Source: Siphonodentalium dalli
Lineage: Eukaryota; Mollusca; Scaphopoda; Gadilida; Siphonodentaliidae
Reading direction: 5' to 3'
DNA length: 64,000 nucleotides
Assembly (NCBI GenBank): GCA_032622095.1
Contig: CP136067.1
Coordinates: 57,515,899-57,579,898, forward strand
Shown: positions 13,301-25,300 of the stretch, piece after piece
Layout: each line of letters opens with the position of its first letter
Position numbering within the stretch: the first letter of the stretch is position 1
Made by a program: the position numbers and the translations under genes
The notes under the pieces: model-generated
The model's input: only the letters and a program-made list of their open reading frames with translations
The model's database searches: none
Told to the model about the DNA's origin: nothing

Positions 13301-16300
13301 TCCATCGTTTTGTTCGGATGTTCCATTCTAGAGTTATTCATCTTTGTTTATCTGGAAATGTTGGATTTTTGGTCCGTCTGGTGTCTGTTCATGTCATAAC
13401 ATGAACAGTAGTGCTCGGATCTCAATGAAATTTGGTATGGATATTCACTACTATGAGGGCATTCAATAGAGGGTTCCATCGTTTTGTTCGGATTTTCCAT
13501 TCTAGAGTTATTCATCTTTGTTTATCTGGAAATGTTGGCTTTTTTGTCTGTATGGTGTCTGTTCATATCATAACTTCAACAGTTGTGCTGGGATCTCAAT
13601 GAAATTTGGTATGTATGTTCACTACTATGAGGACATTAAAAAGAGGGTTCCATCGTTTTGTTCGGAATTTCCATTCTAGAGTTATACATCTTTGTTTATC
13701 TGGAAATCTTGGCTTTTTGGTCCGTCTGGTGTCTGTTCATGTCGTAACTTCAACAGTTGTGCTGGGATCTCAATGAAATTTGGTATGGATGTTCACCACT
13801 GTGAGGACATTCAATAGAGGGTTCCATTGTTCTGTTTGGCTTTTCCATTCTAGAGTTATTCAAGTTTGTTTATCTGGACATGTTGGCTGTTTGGTCCATC
13901 CGATGTCTGTTCAGGTCATAACTTGAACAGTAATGCTTGGATCTCAATGAAATTTTGTAGGGATGTTCACAATGGCACATTCAACTGTTTTTTTTTTTTT
14001 TTTTTGTGCTATAGTTATTCATCTTCGTTTATATGAAAATGCTGATTTTTGGTCCATCTGTCTGAGTATTGCAGTCATAAGTTATAGATATGCCCACACT
14101 AGGCGGTATGCCACTAGGGGGTATGTACCGGACGACAGTCCATCTCTTGTTGTCCTTGTAAAATTACTCCATCGCCATCGGGATATGTGATCGGGCGGGA
14201 AGCTGAACACACCGACACGGAAGTGACGACTAGAAAGGTTTAATATACATTCCGGAATATTTTATTGATTATTCCGCAATTTCCGGTAGCTGGGTGGGCC
14301 AACAATTATTATTTATTCTTAATGAAATACTTACATATACGTTGGTATGTGATGTTGTCGGGGGGGGGGGGGGGGGGGGGGGGGGGGATGGATTGAAGGG
14401 CCGGGAGTCTCAAGAAATAACTAGTCGTTGATAACAAAAACAATTATCTTCCTGATAATAATACTGAATACGAGTCATGCAATGTGACAATGTTGTAAGA
14501 TCACACGTGTGCTGACCCTTTGATGTTTCGTTTTGACGTCGGCAGGCTGTTAAATGTAGCCTTCAAAGAGCCGACACACCGCGTTTGATGTTGTTCCGTC
14601 AATCTCGGATTCATTTTAATTGACGGAGACAGATTAACCCTCTTATAGCCAGTTATAGCTGACCATCACAGTGATCATACACTATAATAGTGATGTTACG
14701 GTTAACCGACCACAGCAAATCCGTGACCGGTCACGGCCATAGTTGGTGGTTAACCGGTTAACCGCATATCCGTCCCAGCTCTAAATCTAGCTCATTGGTA
14801 GGTTTTGTTCAGTACTTAACAGTCTAAGGTACTGTTCACACACGCTACATTTTGACCAGGTTAGCATTACATTATGACCTTGTTAGTGTTGCATTATGAC
14901 CCGGTTAGTGTTACATTATGACCTGGTTAACGACTATTTAGACCATATCGGTGTTGTGTTTTCATTGTCACCAAGCAAGACCATTCATGTCCACGTTTGG
15001 TTCTTAATCCTATAGTTTTATCACATAACTGAGTAATCCAGCCCTCAATGTGTGCCTTATGGCAACCAGTGACGATTGCACTGATGACAAATTGTGCTGC
15101 TTTGTGCAAAACATGGTGATAGAGTGTACTTGAAATTAAAGATGCATAATCCGATTAAGTGCCCCTTAATTAATATTTATTTGGATTGTGGGGTAAAAAA
15201 TATTTGATTCGAGTCAAGGAACCCACCTATCAAAGCTCAGTTAATAGATACCGGTTCTTGGCATGTGTTATTTTTCACCATTGAGAATTATTATTGTCCC
15301 AGTAAACAGCCGACGCTCTTCATGAAGATGGATAACTCTAAAAGTCTTTTGTTGGTAAGAAGCCCAAATTTCATCGAACAACATTTGATAAATAACACAT
15401 TTCGAGCAATTTTATACTATAGTTGACAGTGGTTTGCATTATATTTGGGCAATTAATTGATTCTGTTAACTGAAGCAGCATTTCTAAAAATGTCTGATTA
15501 TAAGGGGCCATCATATTGGATTGAGTAACTTTTAACATAACACGGGTTAGGTCTTGAATAAATATTGTGGCACGACTAGTTTAAATCACAAATACTAATG
15601 CGTAATACAGTTACTGGTTTGAACTTTCGAACATTCTACTTCATAATTATACAGTGTATAATATTATCTGGTGGTCAATTATAATTTGAAAAATGCATAT
15701 AATTGAAGCAGATTTATCTTTAATAATACAAACATTCAAATGTCAATCCTTTGCTCTTCACAGTGCCCCGGTATTTGAAACCAAATTAATGTGCCGCTAG
15801 CAGAAACGAAAACGTTCAGATTTTACTTTTTACAATGTCGCATTTCCGTTGGATAGCAGGACGAGTTAGTTTTTATTGTACGAAATATGGGCTTCAACTG
15901 ATTTTAGTAATGTATCCACTTAATGATACTTTCCCAGATTGTAATACCCGACCAAATTAGCCCAAATTAAGTCAAAAGATATTTTTATTGCACGAATTTG
16001 TGCGGCACGAATTAAAGCTTAATATGGGTGTGATACCAGTCACCGGTATCCAATGGACCCTGAATTTCTCACTGCATACTTTCATACTGGTTCCCACTTC
16101 ACCAGTGCTTTACTTATCTATCTGTATTGGCCCAAAATGAATATTGGACCCATTTTCATTTTATTATTTTTTCTATTTATTTTGCATTAACCCTTGACCC
16201 AACAGTAATATGACTAACGTCATTAGCTCCAGCCAATGCTGACAAGAGAGAACGTCGCCACCCCAGCCAACAGAACTGTCTAGTGATGTCAAAATTTTTG

Positions 16301-19300
16301 GAGAAAAATTGTATTACTAAATTTTATGGTGGCTGTGAATCCCCCTCCCCAGCCATGATAGTATGGTGAATATTTATTAGGTTTTATATTTATATTTTAT
16401 AACAATAAATGTAATAAACAAACAAAAGGTAAGTTTTGTTTTATCAACATATTAATGTGACTCAGTTTCAATTTTCTCTGTCGGAAAACCACATCACGAA
16501 ATTGGGTGATTTATTAATGTTTTAAGCAATGGCTACATTGTGAAATGAAACATAAAATAAATCATCAAGTGGCATATTAATTCTTGGATAGTTACGTGTA
16601 AATTCAGTTACAATTGTCTGCATTATTAGTCAAAACTAGTCCACATTGTGCCATCTATTACATCGCACATGTTTTTAGCTCAACTTTACTTTGTAAAGTT
16701 TGAGCTATTGCCATGGATTGGTTTCTGTCGTGTGTGTGATTCGTCAACAATTTCATTTAGCACGGGCTACAGGTCGTATCTTTGGTCGGATCATTATGAA
16801 ATTTGTCATAGCTGTTGACATTGACATGTAGATGGAACAAGTCATTTTGGGGTCATTTGGAAAAAAAACATGGCCATTAGCACGGGCTACAGGTCATACT
16901 TTTCGTCTGATCATTATGAAATTTGTCATGGATGTTAATATTGACATGTAGATGGGAACGAGTAATTTTGGGGTCATTCGGCCAAAAAACATGTACGCCA
17001 GCAGCCATCTTGGATTTTACTCTTTGCATGACTAAATCATTTGGCGCAGGCTACAGGTCGTAGTTTTGATCGGAACTTCATGAAATTTGTCATGGATGTT
17101 AACAATGACATGTCACAATTACAGCAGCACCTGTCATGACAACTCATCAAAGTGACCATTTGCTTTCCTTTCAAAATAGGAATATTTGACGATTTCAATT
17201 ATATATAAAAAATTAGTATATAATACAATATTCTTTCTGTTTGTTGGGATTATATTGCTAAACTTCTAATACATGTAGTATTCTGTAGTTGCATCCATAA
17301 ACTTTCAGCAGATGAATAAGTAAGAGTCTTTATAAAAAAAAAAAAGTTTAAACCTTAATATAATAATTTGAGTCTGCAGCTTTCAAAGCAGTCGGCCAGG
17401 CATGCAGAAACAAACATTTATTAAGTGTGGCCCAATTAGAACTTGGCCCTTTATCATGGCAGACTTTGATTGGGTCTGCCTTAATATTGCTTATTTATCA
17501 AGATAAATGTGTAGTCATTGTTACGCATTAGTCCTTGGCATTCAACAATGAATTTTTGTTGTCTGCAGACTTCCACAGAGCAACACTAAGACAATCTGCA
17601 CTGCACGACCATGTTTCAAATTTGCAAATTACTCAACTGGTGGATCTATTTGGTTCTGCTCCTGTTAATATGTTTTCAGTGTTTATTTAAGAAAGGAATG
17701 TGGTTAGGTATTGGCATCACAATTGCGTTTTACCAGTGTTTCTAATCTTTTCATCTCTTTTTCATTTCAGCTATTCGTCAGGCAATTTCCAAGTCCCTGG
17801 TGTCCTATTATCAGAAATGTGAGTCGGATATTCTCTTATAATTGTCACTGTGAAGTTAATGGGTTTTATTTGCTGCTATACTAATACTACCATTCATTCA
17901 GAGGTGTTTTCAGGATAAAATAGCAAATGTCAGTTAAGTGCTGAAGGATTCATATTCATTGGTGGGAAATGTTCAGATAATAAGTTTAACAGATGTCCTT
18001 TGGTTGTTTGTTGAACTTATTATCTACAGTATTTAGTATAGAAAGCAGCTGTAGAAAGGATTAAAAATTAACCAAAATTGTTGATGTTTTCTATTCTATC
18101 GGCTACAAATATACATAAACATTTGCTGAATTCGGTAGTTCTGAAGTTCTTTATAGTGCCAAATAATAAACCTTTACTAGTACACATGCTATCAATAATC
18201 CAATTATTGTCATCTGGCCAATTTGAATAGTCTGTTCAATATGCCACAAGCAGACAAATAAACCTGTCTGAAATATGACTATAATTTCAACTGGTCTGAA
18301 CATATTAACATGTTAACTGCTTTGAATCAGGTTCATTAAGTCAGGTTTTCCGCCAGGGGTCGGGGGAATGGGTCCGGTAACCCAGTAAATAATTAAATAT
18401 ATGAAGACCGATTTATCTGTAATTTTGCCATATAAGTCGCAACTTTCTAACCCAATTTCCCTTATTAAAAACTTCTTGCGACTTATGGATCGTATGTCAT
18501 GAGGGGCTTTTTTCATCAGGATTTTGAGAAACAAATGGCGATCACAGGTAAGCAACAAGACAAAATGCTAAATCTAAAATCTAAAAAGATGATAAATCCG
18601 ATATTAAAAAAAAGAAATCAACAAACCCATTCTCACTGTGTATGTGTGTCTTTATTTTATTCCCCGTCTCACACATTTATATCAAATTATATGTATTAGT
18701 GTCGGATAATTCAACTGCAAAAGAGCAGCAAAACATTGGGCGTCCTTGACCTGACTAATAATCGTGGTCATGTGCATGATATTCAATGACTGCGGTATAA
18801 TAGCTTTGATTATCTCTATTATTGTGACACAGTTAACTGCACGTGTCTGCAAACTTCTACTAGATGACGTCACATCGGAATGATTATCTAAGCCAGCCCG
18901 GGAACGAGTATTAGACAAACTCTTACTCTGAATGGGGCATTGACGCAAACTTGTGTATGTTGCACAAAGATTCTGTTATGATGATCGCCATTAGCCCAAG
19001 CGTTTTCATGCTTCAGTTCGCGACAATGAGGCAACCACTAAATTAACGATCCATTGCCCTAAAACAACAGTAAGCCAAGTCGCAATTTTACATTACTATA
19101 AATGATACGATATTTGTGTGTTTCCTCATGCCTCAAATTATACACATGTTTTATACAAGTTGGAATAATGATGAATAAATTAGTCCAAACGCCTCGTCAA
19201 TATTCACGTCAAGATAATAAATGAGGCAGTTTTATGATCCACGTTCCCACACTCTGAAGTAAATTGAACCAATGATATCTCCCTTGATAGGGAATTCCCC

Positions 19301-22300
19301 ACCAATCACGTGGGGGAATCCCGTGGAACTATTTGTGGGGTGTCACAATTTATGGTTTGTTCATGCTGTTATTTATTTTTTCTGAAGATGGACTGTGTCG
19401 ATTCCATTTGGTCATTATTAATGAAAATAGGATTAGATATCATATATTATATAGCCTGCCGAGACAGACAAGACTGAATAAGTTTTTAATAACGTCATTT
19501 ATTTGTGTATGAGCGGTATTTCATGGCAAAGGTCGGCAGGGGGAATGGGTCCGGGCGGCGGACCCCGCAGCCGGCCTGGCGGAAACCCTGATTAAGTACA
19601 GTAAACACTCAACAGCAAAATAGACTCATGTGCTCTATGAACGATGCAAAGAACGTGGTAATTATAATGAATTTATTAATGACTCCAGTCATAAATTCAT
19701 TATTATATTTCATTATAATTTATACGATGTTTGTTTTGTTCACACGGTAAATGAGTATTTTGCACTGATCCATTGGCTCAAATTCATTCATTTGTGGCAT
19801 TTATTCTGTTGAGTATAAAAGGAGAGATGGTCCCAAAAATGGCCGGATTTAGTGTACAGTTCCCCTTTAAATTTCAACCCACTCCTTTAAAAGTGCTTAA
19901 ATATATTTCTTCCTTTAATAAAAGTATTTAAAAATCAAGCAATATCCTTGAAAAGCCTTTTAGTTCTGCATAAAACTAAAAGGCAAATGTTTTTGTTGTA
20001 TTTTTTGCCTCACCACATATAACCAGGATTATGGGCCTTTCTGGTAACACACATTTCTGACTTGAGGCCTTGATATATATTAGTCTATCTTATTTTAGTC
20101 ATTACTTTTAAGCATCTTGTACTGTATGAACCACTTTTGATGTGTTCATAAATCAATCCAGATGCTACATTATGAAGCATGCTTGCTATGGTGGTATAGT
20201 CATGTACCTACCCTAAATTCTTATGCTGACATCAATGTGTTCACTGTTGTGATAATATGTATTTATTTCAAATTTACACTTGGAAACAGACCACCAATAA
20301 GCAGAACATATAGCTAATCTGCAGCACCATGCTTTGTGTGCATATGCACAACACTGATTTTAGTGTCGAAATAGTATTTTCACAGCAGGCTGATTAAAAT
20401 TGGTTGTAAGACACAAGAACTTAGAAGTCATTAAACAAAGTGATGTAGCAGTCGTGATTGCAGAAACAAAATCTGTAATCTCAGTCGGAAAAAGTTATGA
20501 TTGGGGTTACTGAACATGTTAATGTTAGGGTTGGGTTAGCTACCACATATAACCCTACCACAAACAACCAGAGGTCCTACTGTTTACATACATTTACATA
20601 TAATTAACCCCTAAACCTGGCCTCTTTTTAGCTCACCTGAGACGAAGTCTCCGGTGGAGCTATAGTCATCACTCCTCGTCCATCGTCCGTCCGCCCATCG
20701 TCAGTCAACAATTCTTTAAACATCATCTTCGGAACCATAAGACCGAACGGGTTCATATTTGGTGTGGATGTTCCCTAGGTGACTCACATTCAGATTTGTT
20801 CAAATGAGGTCACTGGGTCAAATAGCTGCGAAGCCAGGGCCATAAATCTTTCCCTCCATAGTAATTCTTTTAATCATCTTCTCAAATACCATCAGGCCAA
20901 ATTGGTTAATATTTGGTATGAAGGATCCTTGGGTGACTGGGGTTCAGATTTGGTCAAATGTGGGCGGGGCCAGGGACATAACTCCAAATATTTTTTTTGT
21001 AGATTTAACTCTTTTTGAACCAACAAAAAAAAAAAAAAGTCAAGAAAAGAAATTATGTATTAAAAAATAAAAGAATAGAGTTCACTGCTTCTGCCACCCT
21101 GGTCCCAAAAATAAAATTTTCTCAAGAGAATCATTAATAAGAAACATTTACTTTGGCTCTAACTGTATGCTGGGTATGCCTACACATGTCAAGTGAAATC
21201 TTGACATTTTTATAAACATTCCCTGGAGATCTGCTAGAAGTCTTTAATTCCCAATTACAACAAGAATCTATCATCTATTGTTCAAATCTTTCAACAGGGC
21301 AAATAATGTGCCTGTCATTTGCACAGCGGGCTAGCATCACCAAATTCACCCTCTGGATACATCATTCTGCTTAGGCCTCATCTTCTGGGAAGTATCTATA
21401 GTATCAAATTAACATTGTTGTTAGTTACATTTCCCTTCTAGGAAGTTTCTATATCCCCTAATTTGCAGAAGATAAAATTCATAATTGAGGTGCCCAATGG
21501 GTGAACATCGCCAACTTCAACTGGGGAACTTCAATCTTATCCTAGGTCTGTCATAGCAGTTGAGGGCCTTAGCAGAATGAGGTCCCCAGAGGGTGAATTT
21601 AGTGATGCTAGGCCGCTGTGCGGGATAGCGTCACTAAATTCACCCTCTGGGAACCTCATTCTGCTAACGACAGACTCACTTATCACACTATTTCAAGGCT
21701 TGATTGTATAATACATTGTGTTGCTTGAGGCCATGCACGTACAATGTAGGAACAGACACGCTATTTGCAGGCTTGCTCCTTTGGTGATTGTGATTCAGAT
21801 TTGTTCAATCAGGGTCACCAGGTCAAGAAGGTGCAAGGCCAGCTACATTACTCTTTCTCTCCATAGTAATTCATGATATGACTTCTATGCAAGAATCAAA
21901 TGGCCTATTTTGCTTATATTTGGTATGAAATTACCTTGTGTGACAGATTTGTGAAAATGGGATCACAAAGTCAAATAAGAGCCGAGCCAGAGACTTAACT
22001 ATTTCACTACATAGTAATTCTTAAAATATGTTTGCAAGAACTAGTTGGCTTGTTTAGCTTGGAATGTTCTTCCTTGACTGCAATTCAGATTTTTTTTAAT
22101 GGGGTCACCTGGTCAAATAGGGGCCAAGCGAAGGACAGTTTCCCTCTTAATAATATGCTTCCTTCACAAGGACCATCAGGTCTATTTTACTGATATTTAC
22201 GATATGTATGAAGTGCTCTTTGGTGTCTGGGATTCAAATTTATTCCCTTTAGGCCAAACTTTTTTATTTTACTGCTTTACGGATCCGCCGACCCTGTTTT

Positions 22301-25300
22301 CTGTGGCTGGTTCTGCTTATCAGTAACAAATTATCTAACCACATTTCACTGGTAATTAAAGATGCATAGGACATATCAACTGTAGATATCTCTGGCTTTA
22401 ATTACTTTTAACTACATCCAAGATGAAAACTGAGAAGTCATCTGGAGTTTATATGCTTCTGCCACCAAGATTCCTGTATGCTTTCTATAAATCTTGACAT
22501 CTCTTTAAAACTTTAAATGGCCTTTAGAATACATTTTGTATTCCTGGGAATTTATGGTGATCTTTATGACTGAAGACCATTAACAGTCCACAAGGTTCTT
22601 AGATAGGAATGACAAGCTAATGAGTATGTTCAGTGTGTGGGTTTGCTCATTTTACACATTCACTATTTATCACTACCACTAATCTCACCATTCACATGTG
22701 TTTATTAACCCTCTCTATACTAAATACTCATTGACCAGACAAGTAGATTCCTTAGGAAATGTTCAGATAAAAAGTTCTAAACTTATTATCTGAACATTTC
22801 CCACCAACTAATAGGAATCCTTCTGCACATATATTATCTGTCGGCTACTTATTTTTCCATGACATCCAACCAGATGAATAATGGACTTTTTCAATGTATA
22901 CAATATAACTGAATGGGGGAGTCCATTCATTCAGTAATTAAAATGTTGAACAAAAACAAACTCTTTATTTCTGGATTTTTTCAATATTATTCAATAATCC
23001 TGAGTTATGTTTCAAATAATAGTACTGGATTTGAAATTTGTAATATACGTCCGAAAAACTGTTCTCTGTAAGTGACTGACAGAGGATTATAAAGACACCA
23101 TTACCAACTTAGCGAATGTCCAAAAAAAAAAAATGGTTCAAGCATTTTTATTTTTATTTTTTTTCCGACCGACCCTACCAAAACAAGGTTAAAAAAATCC
23201 GTAAAGCAGAAAAATAAAAAAGGTTGGCCTTAGTGACTGAGATTCAGATTTGTTAAAATGAGGTCAACCTGTAAAGAAATGGCAGGCTATGGGGAGTTAA
23301 CACTTTTGTGTCTAATAAAATCATTGAAATACCAAATTCATTAAAACATCTACCTTGGAACCACCTGACTGATTAGTCTGACATACATTTATTGTGTTTT
23401 GGGTCCATGGATACTTGGGCTTCAAACATGTTTAAATGGTTTTAGAAAAAGGCGCTTGTGAGATTGGAAATTTCCAACAATTGAGAAAGTTTGAGGTGTC
23501 GGTTGTGAAATTCCAACCTAAGACTTGGGGAGTCTGGAGCCCGGTTTGGAGGGGACTTGTTGAGCTGGAGGAGGGGGGGTGATCAGTAGTGTACAGTTGG
23601 TAATTTCAAGATGGATTTTCACCAATCTACATACGTGAAGTCTCTCTAGCCACATATCCTGTTTTGATCTACTTCTTTTAAAGTGATTATGAAAAGTTCT
23701 GACTGTTATGGTCTCCCAGAGTCCCAGTCGTATCAGTCTTGGCAGTCTGGTGAGCGACCCCACAGTCATTGACTGTCTTGTTTTTAGTAAGACGCGTGTA
23801 TTATCAGCACACGCAGTGACGTAAGAGCTTATCAAAATGTCAATGCCGGAACTTTTAATTTTATGTTAATAAGAATATAATTATGATATTCAATTTGAGT
23901 TGGGTTATTTAGTGTTGACTGAGATAAAGATGGGTTATAATGGTAGTTGAACAATTTTGTCAACATGAACAGACATTTAAAATGGAACCATATTTTTCTT
24001 GAAGTTGTCTTGACTTCCTCTTTGGTTGTGATAAGGAAATAAATTATTTTTTATTTTTTTCCCAACTTTTAACCCCAGCCATTTCAAGATCGTTTTTCCT
24101 TGCTAAGATGTGATTATGTGATAAAATGGATTTCAAATTTGTCGCAAATCTAAACAAAATTTATTAACATTCACTGCAGACGCCCATTCAGTTACATACA
24201 ATAAGTACACTACAAGATGACTCATCGACAGTGTACATGTTAACCACGTCCACTGAATTTGATTATTAAAATTGTATAGAATTGCGACTCGTTAAAGATC
24301 CTATATTTCTGACTTGAGGCATTTAGATATAAAATCATGTATCTCATTTTAGTCATGACTTGTAAGCATCTTGTACTGTATGAACCACTTTTGATGTGTT
24401 CATAAATCAATCCAGATGCTACATAATGAAGCATGCTTGCTATGGAGGTATAGTCATGTACCTACCTTTAATTCCTATGCTGACATCTCATTTATATTCT
24501 GTAAACAGTTTAACAATGTTTTGCATGCCTGTTGTCTTTGCAATTGGAAGCTGTTAGTTGGATTTACATTTTAGCAGCTATCAAAATTAGCTATGACAAA
24601 AGGCCATGCAGTAGAAGCCAATATAGAATTTCATGCAAATGCAAAGTAATGGTACAAGAAAAATGCCAATTGCAAGGGTAGCTTTGAAGTTGCCTCGAGG
24701 TCCTCTGACGGTGACAAGAGTGGCGATTTCTGCATTGTTGGCATCAGAATAAACAAGTTTATTGCTGTCTATTTGAGTCATAGCTTGGGCCTAGTGTTGA
24801 TATTATTGTATGAATTGACATCCAATCCTTTTCAAGCAATAGTGGATTTTAACTGCCCACATGTTTGCTTAAACCTTTATAGTATCAATCCATTTCAGTC
24901 ATCTTAGTCACTCTCCATAGTCTAAAAGGCACAAACTGCAGTGTAAACAACCCAACCAATTAACCCTTCTATACTAAATACTAATGACAAGTGGTTCCCT
25001 CAGGAAATGTTCATACAATAAGTTCAACAAATGTTTGTTGAACTTATTATCTGAACATTTAACCAAAGAATATGTCTGCTAATTTATCATGAACATGCCT
25101 CCAAATGCAAAATAGACCATTACTATGTATAACTTTTTAACTGATGCTAGAATCTATTTAGTATAGACAGACTTAACAGTACATCTATTCTTGCATCTGA
25201 CACGTTCTTTGCACCACTCTCAACTTGCCATGTGAATACCTTTAATAATGATTTTACTTTGTTCCAATTGAACATCAGACAGATGATTCGCTGCTTACAT

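Larger units (their letters stand above)
10267..14793. mobile_element. Composite hAT/Mutator-like element with TTAACCGGTTAA ends, containing nested insertions
   Basis: The termini GAGCTGGGACGG (10278) and CCGTCCCAGCTC (to 14781) are inverse. Both subtermini carry GTGACCGGT and TTAACCGGTTAACC. An 11-bp direct repeat AAATCTAGCTC flanks the element (10267-10277, 14783-14793). The TIR looks hAT-like, but the duplication is longer than 8 bp and would also suit a Mutator-type element. A TIR element (10448-12975) and an ATACCCCC-type element (13111-14151) are inserted inside it, all within RPS16 intron 3. A further open G-run of more than 25 bases lies at about 14360-14387. Confidence 0.7.
20625..23783 (+). 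mobile_element. AGCTC family 1 element, second copy
   Basis: It has the same start (TTTTTAGCTCACCTGAGACG) and the same terminal hairpin CAGTCATTGACTG plus TCTTGTTT as 601-3937. The interior consists of diverged core units ('GGGTCACCTGGTCAAATAGG'-type) and several insertions, including an inverted-repeat block at 21321-21659 and a MITE at 22715 onward. Open frames in it are repeat-derived. Confidence 0.65.

Noticed and set aside
23518-23835. 105-codon minus-strand frame
   Set aside because: It lies over the tail of the AGCTC family 1 element (also at 3640-3937 and inverted at 61040-61150), so it is repeat-derived.
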